From positions 1 through 64,000 of the forward strand of contig NZ_JBMIRR010000026.1 of the NCBI RefSeq assembly GCF_049195245.1: DNA of 64,000 nt, read 5' to 3'. The translations under genes and the position numbers were made by a program. This document shows, in pieces, positions 51,666 through 60,374 of the stretch. Positions within the stretch are counted from its first letter, which is position 1. Each line of letters starts with the position of its first letter. The notes beneath the pieces are model-generated. The model saw only the letters and a program-made list of their open reading frames with translations. It did no database searches and was not told the DNA's origin. The stretch comes from Arenimonas sp049195245. GTDB taxonomy: Bacteria; Pseudomonadota; Gammaproteobacteria; Xanthomonadales; Xanthomonadaceae.

Positions 51666-53537
51666 TTACTGCGCCGGCGCGGCCTTGGCCTTGGCCAGCA
51701 CGGCCTCGACCGAGGCGCTGGTGATCGGGTGGTAGCCGGGCTTGGCCATCGCGAACACCTGGGTGGCAAACGCCAGGCCGTCTTCGGTCTGCACCAGGGC
51801 CTCGTAGGTCGGCATGATCAGCTTGCGCCGGCCGATCTTGCGCAGGAACAGCGAGATCGCGGGCCGCGCCTCGAAGTATTCGCTGCGCACGCTGAGCGGA
51901 TACCAGCGCTGGGCGATCTCGCCGTTGGCGGTGCCGGTGAAGCGGAACGCCTGGTCGAGCTCGACCAGCCGTTCGGGCGCCAGCTGCTTGGGCAGGCCCT
52001 CGAGGAAATAGACCCACTCCTGCGTGGTCCACTGCGCGGTCTTGAGCTCGCGGGCGGCGGTGCGGCGCTTGAGCCAGGCTTCGCGGGTGGCGTCCACGGC
52101 CTCGAAGCGCGGCGAGACGGTCTTGGGTGCGAACTCCGGGATGCCCGGGGCCGTGAGCCAGGTGCTCAGCTCGGCGTCGGTGACCGCGCCGGGCTTCTTC
52201 GGCAGCAGGTCGGACTTCACGAAGGCCAGGAACTGGTCGCTGTCCACGCTCTGGAAGGCGTGGCCGTCGAACCAGCTGCGCAGGAACGGATCGAAGATCT
52301 CGCGGCCGAAGCGCTGTTCCAGGAACTGGAGGAACCACGCGCCCTTGTCGTAGGCCACCGCGCCCAGCGCGTCCTCGGGGTCGCTGCCGCCGCGCATGGG
52401 CAGCACCAGCACCTGCTGGTCCACCGGCACGTCGGCCAGTTCGGCCACCAGGCCGTTGCGGCTGTTGACGAACTCCATGTCGGCGCGCTCCTTGCCGTAG
52501 AGCTCCTCGACGATGCGGTTCTCGACGTAGCTGGTGAAGCCTTCGTTGAGCCACATGTCCTTCCAGCTGGCATTGGTGACCAGGTTGCCGGACCAGGAGT
52601 GCGCCAGCTCGTGCGCGATCAGCGACACCAGCGACTTGTCGCCGGCGATCACGGTGGGCGTGATGAAGCTCAGGCGCGGGTTCTCCATGCCGCCGAACGG
52701 GAACGAGGGCGGCAGGATCAGCAGGTCGTAGCGCTCCCAGCGGTAGGGGCCGTAGAGCTTCTCGGTGACCGCGATCATCTTCTCGGTGTCCTCGAACTCC
52801 TTCACCGCCCGGTCCACGGTGGCCGGCTCGGCCCACACGCCGGCGCGGGCGGAGATGGGCTTGAACACCAGCTCGCCGGCGGCGATGGCCATCAGGTAGG
52901 ACGGGATGGCCTGCGGCATGCGGAAGCTGTAGTCGCCGTCGCGCACGGCCTGCGGGTCGTTGTCGGCGCTCATCAGCACCATCACGTCCTTCAGGGTGCG
53001 GATGCGGGCGCTGTAGGTGAATCGGACCGAGGGCGTGTCCTGCAGCGGCACCCAGCTGCGGGCGTGGATGGCCTGCGACTGGCTGAACATGAAGGGCAGG
53101 CGGCCGCCGGCGGTCATGGCCGGGGACAGCCACTGCAGGCCCGAGGCCTGGGGCGAGGTGCGGTAGGTGATGCGGACCTGTTCGTACTGGCGCGGCAGGG
53201 TGACGGTGAGGCGGCTGCCGAAGCGCGCGTCCGGGGCGGCCAGGGCGTATTCCATCTTGCGCCAGCGGCGCTGGCCGTTGCGGGCCTCGACCGCGGCGAT
53301 GGCCAGGTCGCGGGTGTCCAGCACCAGGCGGCGGTGGTCCTTGTCCTGCCAGGCCAGGGTGAGGGTGGCGGTGCCGCCCAGTTCGCGCTTGGCGAAATCC
53401 AGGCTCAGGTCCAGGGCCAGGTCGGCGATGCGGACCTTGTCGGGCTCGGCGTAGGAGTGTTCGTCGCTGCGGCGGTCCTGGGCCAGGGCCGGCAGGGTGG
53501 CGATCAGGAGGGTCAGCAGCAGGGCGAAGCGGCGCAT
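51666..53537 (-). CDS. M1 family aminopeptidase, secreted
   Basis: A 623-residue zinc aminopeptidase with a signal peptide (LLLTLLIATLPALAQ). The N-terminal beta domain is followed by FGGMENPRL (GxMEN exopeptidase motif), the zinc site H309-E310-x-x-H313 in IAHELAHSWSGN and the third ligand in NEGFTSYVE about 18 residues on. The C-terminal part after 470 matches the leukotriene A4 hydrolase-like helical domain. It cleaves N-terminal residues from peptides in the periplasm. Confidence 0.94.
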   Translation of the reverse strand: MRRFALLLTLLIATLPALAQDRRSDEHSYAEPDKVRIADLALDLSLDFAKRELGGTATLTLAWQDKDHRRLVLDTRDLAIAAVEARNGQRRWRKMEYALAAPDARFGSRLTVTLPRQYEQVRITYRTSPQASGLQWLSPAMTAGGRLPFMFSQSQAIHARSWVPLQDTPSVRFTYSARIRTLKDVMVLMSADNDPQAVRDGDYSFRMPQAIPSYLMAIAAGELVFKPISARAGVWAEPATVDRAVKEFEDTEKMIAVTEKLYGPYRWERYDLLILPPSFPFGGMENPRLSFITPTVIAGDKSLVSLIAHELAHSWSGNLVTNASWKDMWLNEGFTSYVENRIVEELYGKERADMEFVNSRNGLVAELADVPVDQQVLVLPMRGGSDPEDALGAVAYDKGAWFLQFLEQRFGREIFDPFLRSWFDGHAFQSVDSDQFLAFVKSDLLPKKPGAVTDAELSTWLTAPGIPEFAPKTVSPRFEAVDATREAWLKRRTAARELKTAQWTTQEWVYFLEGLPKQLAPERLVELDQAFRFTGTANGEIAQRWYPLSVRSEYFEARPAISLFLRKIGRRKLIMPTYEALVQTEDGLAFATQVFAMAKPGYHPITSASVEAVLAKAKAAPAQ

Positions 53538-53604
53538 GGGCGGTTCCGGGCGGACGGTTGGACTGCCGGATTCTAGCGCGGGCGGTGGGGGGCAGGGGTG
53601 GCCC

Positions 53605-54363
53605 TCAAACCCGGTAGCCGGAATGGATGGCCACGATGCCTGCACTCAAATTCCGGTAGTCGGTGCGCTCGAAGCCGGCCGCAGCCATCATGGCCTTGAG
53701 CTCGTCCTGCGGCGGGTGCTTGCGGATGGACTCGGCCAGGTACTGGTAGCTGTCGGCGTCGTTGGCGAACAGCTTGCCCAGGCGCGGCAGCACCTTGAAC
53801 GAGTGGAAGTCGTACACCGGGCGGAACCATTCGGGCTTGACCTGCGAGAACTCCAGCACCAGCGCGCGGCCGCCGACCTTGAGCACGCGGTGCATTTCCT
53901 TCAGTGCGTTCTGTTTTTCGGTGACGTTGCGCAGGCCGAAGGCGATGGTGACCAGGTCGAAGCTGGCATCCGGGAACGGCAGGGCTTCGGCGTTGAGCTG
54001 CACGTACTCCAGGCCGCGCACCAGGCCGCGGTCGGTGAGGCGGTCGCGGCCGACGCCGAGCATCGCGGCGTTGATGTCGCCCAGCACCACGCTGCCGGCC
54101 TCGCCGACGCGTTCATGCAGCAGGGCGGCGATGTCGCCGGTGCCGCCGGCCAGGTCGAGCACGCGGTCGCCCTTCTGCACGCCCGAGGTGCCGACGAAGT
54201 AGCGCTTCCACAGGCGGTGGATGCCCAGGGACATCAGGTCGTTCATCAGGTCGTACTGCTGCGCGACCGAGCTGAATACCTGGCCGACCAGCTTCTTCTT
54301 GTCGGCCACCGGCACGTCGCGGAAACCGAAGTGGGTGGTGCCGGATTCGGGCGTCTTGTCCAT
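53605..54363 (-). CDS. ubiE: Ubiquinone/menaquinone biosynthesis C-methyltransferase
   Basis: UbiE methylates the ring of demethylmenaquinol and 2-polyprenyl-6-methoxy-benzoquinol. The 252-residue protein starts DKTPESGTTHFGFRDVP and has YDLMNDLMSLGIHRLWKR, VLDLAGGTGDIA (SAM site), FDLVTIAFGLRNVT and the closing GIVAIHSGYRV, all signatures of the family. Its upstream flank contains the composite palindrome pair at 54404-54497. Confidence 0.96.
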   Translation of the reverse strand: MDKTPESGTTHFGFRDVPVADKKKLVGQVFSSVAQQYDLMNDLMSLGIHRLWKRYFVGTSGVQKGDRVLDLAGGTGDIAALLHERVGEAGSVVLGDINAAMLGVGRDRLTDRGLVRGLEYVQLNAEALPFPDASFDLVTIAFGLRNVTEKQNALKEMHRVLKVGGRALVLEFSQVKPEWFRPVYDFHSFKVLPRLGKLFANDADSYQYLAESIRKHPPQDELKAMMAAAGFERTDYRNLSAGIVAIHSGYRV

Positions 54364-54403
54364 GCCCCGATTATCGCAGGGATCCCCCACCGGAAACAGC
54401 AAA

Positions 54404-54497
54404 AACCCAGGGAAAACATACCAGGTATGTTTTCGTGGGACTTCCGGTGAACACCCAGGGGTCAGGGAAAACATACCTGGTATGTTTTCCCTGGGTT
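54404..54497. repeat. Inverted pair of REP-like palindromes (copies 5 and 6) with AACCCAGG arms
   Basis: Copy 5 is 54412-54434 (central A) and copy 6 is 54467-54489 (central T). The outer flanks AACCCAGG (54404-54411) and CCTGGGTT (54490-54497) are complementary, so the two palindromes can also pair with each other into one 31-bp-armed hairpin around a 32-base loop. GTCTCA boxes are absent here, unlike copies 1-4. Confidence 0.9.
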
Positions 54498-54851
54498 CTA
54501 GCGGGGGGTGCCGGCCTGGGCCAGGGCGGCGGTGTAGGCGGACCAGCGCAGGTCGTACTCACGGCCCAGCTGGTGCAGCAGGGTCCAGCTGAAGATGCCG
54601 GTGTCGTGGCCGTCGTCGAAGCGCAGCAGCACGCCGTAGTTGCCCATCGGTTCGATGGCCTTGATGTTGACGTTGCGCTTGCCGGCCACCAGCACCTTCT
54701 GGCCGGGACCGTGGCCCTGCACTTCGGCGCTGGGCGACTCCACCCGCAGGTATTCGCAGGGCAGGCGGAAGCGCTGGCCGTCGTCGAAGGCGACCTCCAA
54801 CACGTGCGAGGCCTGGTGCAGGATCAGGTCGGTGGGGCGCGGGCTGCTCAT
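54498..54851 (-). CDS. DUF971 protein (gamma-butyrobetaine hydroxylase-like N-terminal domain)
   Basis: A 117-residue single-domain protein: PTDLILHQASHVLEVAFDDG, LPCEYLRVESPSAEVQGHG, and the ending GIFSWTLLHQLGREYDLRW are DUF971 hallmarks. Stand-alone copies are common next to hslVU and ubiE in gammaproteobacteria; a role in Fe-S protein handling has been suggested for relatives, which cannot be tested here. The gene ends at the palindrome pair. Confidence 0.9.
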   Translation of the reverse strand: MSSPRPTDLILHQASHVLEVAFDDGQRFRLPCEYLRVESPSAEVQGHGPGQKVLVAGKRNVNIKAIEPMGNYGVLLRFDDGHDTGIFSWTLLHQLGREYDLRWSAYTAALAQAGTPR

Positions 54852-54860
54852 GCGCGCATT

Positions 54861-55451
54861 CTACGGCGCGCGCAGCTGCTCCTGCAGGTCGCGGTAACGC
54901 TGGATGCGCGCCCGCTCCTGCCGGCAGCGCCACAGCCCGAACGCACCCAGGCCGGGCAGCAGCAGGATGTTGGCGATCAGCCCGCCGGCCAGCCCGGCCA
55001 CGTGCTGGCGTGGCCAGTCGTTGCCCAGGCCCACCATCATCACGACATACAGCACGCCCCACACCGCCATGGCGCTCCACATGCCCGCGCGCCAGTAACT
55101 CAGGGTGGACTGAGCCCTGCGCAGCTCCAGGTCCACCAGCGACTGCACGTCCAGCCCGGCCTCGGACAGTTCGCCGCGCCGCAGCCACAGCATGAAGGCC
55201 TTGTAGCACAGCAGGAACCCGCCCATGCCGCCGAACAGCAGCCGCTCGAACAGGTCGCTTTCGGCGCGCAGCACCATGTAGGCGCAGCCCACCGTGAACA
55301 GCACCGAGACGGCGATCTCGGACCAGAACTTGAGCCGCAGCGACCGCCCGCGCTGCCGCGCCTCCCGCCGCACCGCGTCCAGGTCGATGCCCGGCGCCGG
55401 CTGGCTGCGCCAGGTTTCCGCAAGCTGGGTCCACTCGTTTTCCAGGCTCAT
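54861..55451 (-). CDS. Hypothetical membrane protein following the ECF sigma factor
   Basis: A 196-residue protein with a cytoplasmic N-terminal helix (NEWTQLAETWRSQPAPGIDLDAVRREARQRGRSLR) and four membrane helices from about residue 42. The N-terminal LAETWR..P segment resembles the tip of membrane anti-sigma factors, and the ATG overlaps the sigma-factor stop by four bases, so it may restrain that sigma factor. I do not recognise the family. Confidence 0.7.
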   Translation of the reverse strand: MSLENEWTQLAETWRSQPAPGIDLDAVRREARQRGRSLRLKFWSEIAVSVLFTVGCAYMVLRAESDLFERLLFGGMGGFLLCYKAFMLWLRRGELSEAGLDVQSLVDLELRRAQSTLSYWRAGMWSAMAVWGVLYVVMMVGLGNDWPRQHVAGLAGGLIANILLLPGLGAFGLWRCRQERARIQRYRDLQEQLRAP

Positions 55452-56047
55452 GCGCCCTGCCCTCCCAGCACCGACTGCAGCTGGCGCCGCGCGCGGCTGA
55501 GCCGCTGGGTCACCGTGTTTTCCTCCAGGCTCAGGGCCTGGCCGATCTCGCGCTGCGAAAAACCCTCCAGCGCCAGCACCACCACCTGGCGCTGGCCCAG
55601 CGGGAGGCCACGCACCGCCGCCAGCAGGTCGGTGCGTCGCTGGTGCGCTTCGGCGTGCTGCAGCGGGCTGGCGTCGGGATCGGCGTGCTCGTCGTGCAGC
55701 TCGTCGCCCTGGGCGCGCTTCTCGCGCGAGAGATGGTCGATGGCGCGGTTGTGCGCCACGCGCGCGGCGAAGGTACGCAGCGAGGCATCGCCACGCCAGC
55801 TGGGCAGCGCCCGCCAGACCGCCACGCTGATCTCCTGCAACAGGTCGTCCCGGCGTGCCGGATCGGATTCGTAACTGCCGGCGATGCGGGCCAGCATGGG
55901 CCCGTGCTCGCGCAGCACCTGTTCGATGTCCACGGCCGGGGCCGTGAGCGCGGGACCGGGCGTCACCTCAGGTACCCGCGGTCGCGGCGGCCGAGGGACG
56001 GCGGGCGGCAGGGCCAGGGACACAAGCGCGGGCATGGTGGTTTCCAT
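55448..56047 (-). CDS. ECF-type RNA polymerase sigma factor
   Basis: A 199-residue sigma-70 family protein with a Pro-rich extension of about 45 residues. Region 2 is DDLLQEISVAVWRALPSWRGDASLRTFAARVAHNRAIDH and region 4 is GLPLGQRQVVVLALEGFSQREIGQALSLEENTVTQRLSRAR. Regions 1 and 3 are missing, as expected for ECF. It is coupled by overlap to the membrane protein that may be its anti-sigma factor. Targets are not visible. Confidence 0.9.
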   Translation of the reverse strand: METTMPALVSLALPPAVPRPPRPRVPEVTPGPALTAPAVDIEQVLREHGPMLARIAGSYESDPARRDDLLQEISVAVWRALPSWRGDASLRTFAARVAHNRAIDHLSREKRAQGDELHDEHADPDASPLQHAEAHQRRTDLLAAVRGLPLGQRQVVVLALEGFSQREIGQALSLEENTVTQRLSRARRQLQSVLGGQGA

Positions 56048-56107
56048 CGGGGCTTGCCTGCATTGACCGGCCCCGCGGGAAAAACCTGACAGCCATCGCG
56101 CCGTGGC

Positions 56108-57442
56108 TCAGAGGATGTAGCGGCTCAGGTCCGGATCCTGCACGGCGTCGCCCAGCTGGGCGTCCACCATGGCCCGGTCCACCATCAGCGACAGGCCGTT
56201 GCGGTCGGGGGCCTCGTAGCTGAGCTTCTCCAGCAGCTTTTCCAGCACGGTGTGCAGGCGACGCGCGCCGATGTTCTCCTGGCGCTCGTTGATCAGGAAG
56301 GCAATCTCGGCCAGACGGTCGATGGCGCTGTCGTCGAAGCCGATGTTGACGCCTTCGGTCGCCAGCAGGGCCATGTACTGGCGCACCAGCGCGTTCTTCG
56401 GCTCGGTAAGGATGCGGCGGAAGTCGGCCTGGCTCAGCGCGCCCAGCTCGACCCGGATCGGGAAGCGGCCCTGCAGCTCCGGGATCAGGTCCGAGGGCTT
56501 GGCCAGGTGGAAGGCGCCGCTGGCGATGAAAAGGATGTGGTCAGTGCGCACCACGCCGTACTTGGTGCTGACGGTGCTGCCTTCCACCAGCGGCAGCAGG
56601 TCGCGCTGCACGCCTTCGCGGCTGACGTCGCCGCCGCCGATGCTGTCCTTGCGCTTGGCCACCTTGTCGATCTCGTCGATGAAGACGATGCCGTTCTGCT
56701 CGCAGGCCTGGATGGCCTGCACGCGCACGTCGTCCTCGTTGACCAGCTTGGCGGCTTCCTCTTCCACCAGCACCGGGCGCGCGGCCTTGACGGTCAGCGT
56801 GCGCTTCTGCGCCTTGCCGGCGCCCAGGTTCTGGAACATCGCGCGCAGCTGCTGGCCCATTTCCTCCATGCCCGGCGGGGTCATGATGTCCATGCCACCC
56901 GGCGCCTGGCTGAGCTCGAGCTCGATCTCGCGATCGTCGAGCTCGCCGCTGCGCAGCTGGCGGCGCAGCTTCGAGCGCGTGTCGTTCTCGCCCTCGCCCA
57001 CTTCGATGGCGAAGCCGGGACCGCGGCGCTTGGGCAGCAGCACGTCCAGAATGCGGTCCTCGGCGTTTTCCTCGGCCTGGGTGCGCACGCGGACCTTGGC
57101 CTGCTCGCGGAACATCTTCACCGCGCCGTCGGCGAGGTCGCGGATGATCTGCTCGACATCCTTGCCGACATAGCCCACTTCGGTGAAGCGCGTGGCCTCG
57201 ACCTTGACGAAGGGCGCATTGGCCAGCGCCGCCAGGCGGCGCGCGATCTCGGTCTTGCCCACGCCGGTGGGGCCGATCATCAGGATGTTCTTGGGCATCA
57301 CCTCGTCGCGCATGGCCGGATCGAGCTGCATGCGCCGCCAGCGGTTGCGCAGGGCGATGGCGACGGCGCGCTTGGCGTCGTTCTGGCCGATGATGTAGCG
57401 GTCGAGTTCGCCGACGATCTCGCGCGGGGTCAGTTCGGACAT
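56108..57442 (-). CDS. hslU: ATP-dependent protease ATPase subunit HslU
   Basis: HslU is the AAA+ unfoldase of the HslUV protease. The 444-residue protein has TPREIVGELDRYIIGQ, Walker A GPTGVGKTE (residues 57-65), the inserted I domain (residues 110-230), Walker B NGIVFIDEIDKVAKR, and the C-terminal DLSRYIL tail that docks into HslV. ATG 57442 is chosen because it overlaps the hslV stop by one base (TGATG) and fits the family start. Confidence 0.97.
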   Translation of the reverse strand: MSELTPREIVGELDRYIIGQNDAKRAVAIALRNRWRRMQLDPAMRDEVMPKNILMIGPTGVGKTEIARRLAALANAPFVKVEATRFTEVGYVGKDVEQIIRDLADGAVKMFREQAKVRVRTQAEENAEDRILDVLLPKRRGPGFAIEVGEGENDTRSKLRRQLRSGELDDREIELELSQAPGGMDIMTPPGMEEMGQQLRAMFQNLGAGKAQKRTLTVKAARPVLVEEEAAKLVNEDDVRVQAIQACEQNGIVFIDEIDKVAKRKDSIGGGDVSREGVQRDLLPLVEGSTVSTKYGVVRTDHILFIASGAFHLAKPSDLIPELQGRFPIRVELGALSQADFRRILTEPKNALVRQYMALLATEGVNIGFDDSAIDRLAEIAFLINERQENIGARRLHTVLEKLLEKLSYEAPDRNGLSLMVDRAMVDAQLGDAVQDPDLSRYIL

Positions 57443-57981
57443 CACAGTTCCTCGATCACGAGATTGCGGTTGGTGTAGATGCAGATGTCGCCCGCCACGT
57501 TGAGCGAGGCTTCGGCGATCGCGCGGGCATCAAGCTCGGTGTGCTGCAGCAGCGCGCGCGCGGCGGCCAGCGCGTAGGGACCGCCCGAGCCGATGGCGAC
57601 CAGGCCATCCTCGGGTTCGATCACGTCGCCGTTGCCGGAGATGATCAGCGAGCTGTCCCTGTCGGCCACCGCCAGCAGCGCCTCGAGCTTGCCCAGGCGG
57701 CGGTCGGTGCGCCATTCCTTGGCCATCTCGACCGCGGCGCGCAGCAGCTGGCCGCCGTGCTTGTCGAGCTTGGCCTCGAACACTTCGAACAGCGTGAACG
57801 CATCCGCCGCCGCACCGGCGAAACCCGCCAGCACCTTGCCGTTGGCCAGGCGCCGCACCTTGCGGGCGTTGGATTTCATCACGGTGTGGCCCAGCGTCAC
57901 CTGGCCGTCGCCGGCAACGACGACGCGGTCGCCGCGGCGGACCGAGAGGATGGTGGTGGCGTGGAAAACGGTAGGGTCCAT
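57442..57981 (-). CDS. hslV: ATP-dependent protease peptidase subunit HslV
   Basis: HslV forms the two-ring proteolytic chamber. The N-terminal nucleophile is the threonine in HATTILSVRRGDRV: with ATG 57981 the peptide MDPTVFHA precedes it, so an 8-residue prosegment must be removed to expose Thr9, unlike E. coli where only Met is lost. A start at 57987 would add two residues. GSGGPYALAAARALL and GDICIYTNRNLVIEEL complete the family pattern. It is first in the hslVU operon. Confidence 0.96.
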   Translation of the reverse strand: MDPTVFHATTILSVRRGDRVVVAGDGQVTLGHTVMKSNARKVRRLANGKVLAGFAGAAADAFTLFEVFEAKLDKHGGQLLRAAVEMAKEWRTDRRLGKLEALLAVADRDSSLIISGNGDVIEPEDGLVAIGSGGPYALAAARALLQHTELDARAIAEASLNVAGDICIYTNRNLVIEEL

Positions 57982-58073
57982 GGGCATTCCTGGTCGTGAA
58001 CCCCCTTTCTGGGGCCGGGGTGGGAGGCTTGCAAGCCACCCCGGTCGCCCCGGTCATCCCGCCCGAGGGGCCG

Positions 58074-59354
58074 TCATTCGGCCGGCGCAGGCCCGGCCTG
58101 GGTCGCGTCGTGGATCACTTCGCCATGGCGGATAGTGAGGCGGACGTCGGCGAAGGCCTCGACGTCGGCCTTGGGGTCGGACCCCAGGACCACCAGGTCG
58201 CCGGCTTGCCCGGGCTGGATCCGGCCACGGTCCGCGCCTTGGCCGAAGCGCTGGGCGGGCGCGGTGGTGAGGCTGGCCAGGATCTGGCGCCAGTCCAGGC
58301 CCGCGGCATGCATCAGCCGGTATTCGAGACGAGTGTCGTACACATCCGTATAGCCCGCGTCGGTGCCGAACAGGACCTGGCCGCCCGCGCGGGCCAGCGC
58401 GCCGAGCTGCTGCTGTGCGATGCCGACGACCTTGTCGACCACCGCGGGCGGTGCGCCTTCGCGGCGCAGCTCCGCGTCGAACAGGGTGAGCGTGGGCACG
58501 AAGGCCACGTCGTCCGCCTTGAGCCGCGCCACGAACTCGGGCGTCCACTCGCCGGCCTCGGGGGCGGCATGCACCAGCACGTCCACGCCGCTGTCCAGCG
58601 CGGCCTGCAGGCCGGCCACGTCGGTGGGATGCGCGAACGCGGGCTTGCCCTGCGCGTGCGCCGCCTCCACGGCGGCGCGGGCGATATCGGGGGACATCGG
58701 GACCACGGCACCCGGGCCGCCAGTGATGGCGCCGGTGAACAGCTTCACGCCATCGGCGCCGTCGCGCAGCTGCGCGGTGGCGCGAGTCGCGGCCTGCTCA
58801 GGCGTGGCGACTTCAGCGCTCGGGGACCCGGTCTGGGCCCACAGCTCGCGCACGTAGATCGGCGTGCCGTGTTCGGGGAAAAAGGGCATGTCCACCGTCA
58901 GCAGCTGCGGGCCCACCACATCGCCGCGCTCGATGCGCTGGCGCAGGCGGCGCGCGTCACCCGGCAGGGACGCGATGTCGAACACCGTGGTGAAGCCCCA
59001 CCGGGTGAAGCGTTCGCGCAGGGCCTGGTCCAGCGCGGCGACGGGCTGCTGACCGGGCGACAGGAAGGGCGGCTTGATCAGGTGCACGTGGCTGTTCCAG
59101 AAACCGGCGGTGACGCTGGTGCCGCGGCCGTCGATGATGCGCACGCCCTCGGGCAGCCTGACCTCGGCGCGCGGGCCGACGGCGGCGATGCGGCCGTCGC
59201 GGATCCACACGGTGGCGTCGTCCAGCGGCGCGGCGTCGGGCGAGGGATAGACGCGCGCGCCGACCACGGCCAGGTCCTGCGCGGCGGCGCACGCCGGAAC
59301 CAGGGCAAGCACGACAAGGGCGGTGGTTCGAAGGGAAAGAGTGCGGGCGGGCAT
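58074..59354 (-). CDS. Amidohydrolase family protein, secreted
   Basis: A 426-residue metal-dependent hydrolase with a signal peptide (LVVLALVPACAAAQ). The N-terminal metal site is NSHVHL at about residue 84, HPTDVAG supplies a further histidine, and the late aspartate is in FGTDAGYTDV. TTAPAQRFGQGADRGRIQPGQAGDLVVL is the usual C-terminal beta-sandwich. It resembles imidazolonepropionase/prolidase-like members; the substrate is unknown. It lies alone between hslV and xerC. Confidence 0.88.
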   Translation of the reverse strand: MPARTLSLRTTALVVLALVPACAAAQDLAVVGARVYPSPDAAPLDDATVWIRDGRIAAVGPRAEVRLPEGVRIIDGRGTSVTAGFWNSHVHLIKPPFLSPGQQPVAALDQALRERFTRWGFTTVFDIASLPGDARRLRQRIERGDVVGPQLLTVDMPFFPEHGTPIYVRELWAQTGSPSAEVATPEQAATRATAQLRDGADGVKLFTGAITGGPGAVVPMSPDIARAAVEAAHAQGKPAFAHPTDVAGLQAALDSGVDVLVHAAPEAGEWTPEFVARLKADDVAFVPTLTLFDAELRREGAPPAVVDKVVGIAQQQLGALARAGGQVLFGTDAGYTDVYDTRLEYRLMHAAGLDWRQILASLTTAPAQRFGQGADRGRIQPGQAGDLVVLGSDPKADVEAFADVRLTIRHGEVIHDATQAGPAPAE

Positions 59355-59416
59355 GGGCAGGGATCTCGAGAAAGGGCGGGCGTTGCTTGCGGCGTGCTTT
59401 CGCCTGGCAAGACGTT

Positions 59417-60370
59417 TCAGGGCTTGCGGCGGGCCCGCGGATGCGCGGCGTCGTAGACCTTGGCCAGGTGCTGGAAGTCCAGGTGGGTGTAGATCTGGGT
59501 GGTGGCGATGTCGGCGTGGCCCAGCAGTTCCTGCACGCCGCGCAGGTCGCCCGAGGACTCGAGCACGTGGCTGGCGAAGCTGTGGCGCAGCAGGTGCGGA
59601 TGCACGCGCTTGAACAGGCCCTGCTGCTGGGCCAGCGCCCGCAGCCGCAGCTGCACCGTGCGCGGATGGATCGGCGCGCCGGTGCGGCCCGGAAACACGG
59701 GCGCCTCCGCGGCGGCGGGCTGGCTGTCGCGCCAGGCCTGCAGCGCCGTGCGCGCGTGGCTGCCGACCGGCACGATGCGCGACTTGTTGCCCTTGCCGGT
59801 CACCGTGACCAGGCCGTCGGCGAGGTCCAGCGCGCCCCAGCGCAAGCCGCACAATTCGGACAGTCGCAGGCCCGAGGAATAAAACAGCTCCAGCATCGCG
59901 CGGTCGCGCAGGCCAAGCGCGCCGTCGGTGGGCACTTCCACCAGGCGGGTCATTTCGTCCGGGTCGAGCACCTGCGGCAGGCGGCGCGCGGCCTTCGGTG
60001 CGCGCAGGCCCATGGCCGGATTGAGTTCGCTGCCCTCGCTGCGGTTGAGGTGGCGGTAGAAGCTGCGCACGGCCGAGAGCCGGCGCTGCAGGCTCTTCCC
60101 CGACAGTCCGCCGCGGTGGGCACCGGCGACGTAGCTGCGCAGCGCTTCCTGGCGCAGGCCGCGCCATTGCGTGATGCCCTGCCCGCCCATCCAGGTCGCA
60201 AGATCGGCCAGGTCGCGACGGTAGGCATCCAGCGTGTTGGCCGACAGCCGGCGCTCGACCTGCAGGTAGGCCAGGAAGGCATCCAGGCCCGGCTGAAGCG
60301 CCGGCGGCACCGCGGGCGCGTCGCCTGAGTCGGCAGCGGCGGGCGCGACGGCGGCGCGGCGCGGCGTCAT
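59417..60370 (-). CDS. xerC: Tyrosine recombinase XerC
   Basis: XerC with XerD resolves chromosome dimers at dif. The 317-residue protein has the N-terminal SAM-like DNA-binding domain (FLAYLQVERRLSANTLDAYRRDL) and the catalytic domain with YSSGLRLSELCGLRW (Arg I), HLLRHSFASHVLES (box II) and LGHADIATTQIYTHLDF (His and nucleophile Tyr). An N-terminal Ala/Pro-rich stretch of about 25 residues is extra. The DUF484 gene precedes it, as in other gammaproteobacteria. Confidence 0.95.
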   Translation of the reverse strand: MTPRRAAVAPAAADSGDAPAVPPALQPGLDAFLAYLQVERRLSANTLDAYRRDLADLATWMGGQGITQWRGLRQEALRSYVAGAHRGGLSGKSLQRRLSAVRSFYRHLNRSEGSELNPAMGLRAPKAARRLPQVLDPDEMTRLVEVPTDGALGLRDRAMLELFYSSGLRLSELCGLRWGALDLADGLVTVTGKGNKSRIVPVGSHARTALQAWRDSQPAAAEAPVFPGRTGAPIHPRTVQLRLRALAQQQGLFKRVHPHLLRHSFASHVLESSGDLRGVQELLGHADIATTQIYTHLDFQHLAKVYDAAHPRARRKP

Positions 60371-60374
60371 GGGC

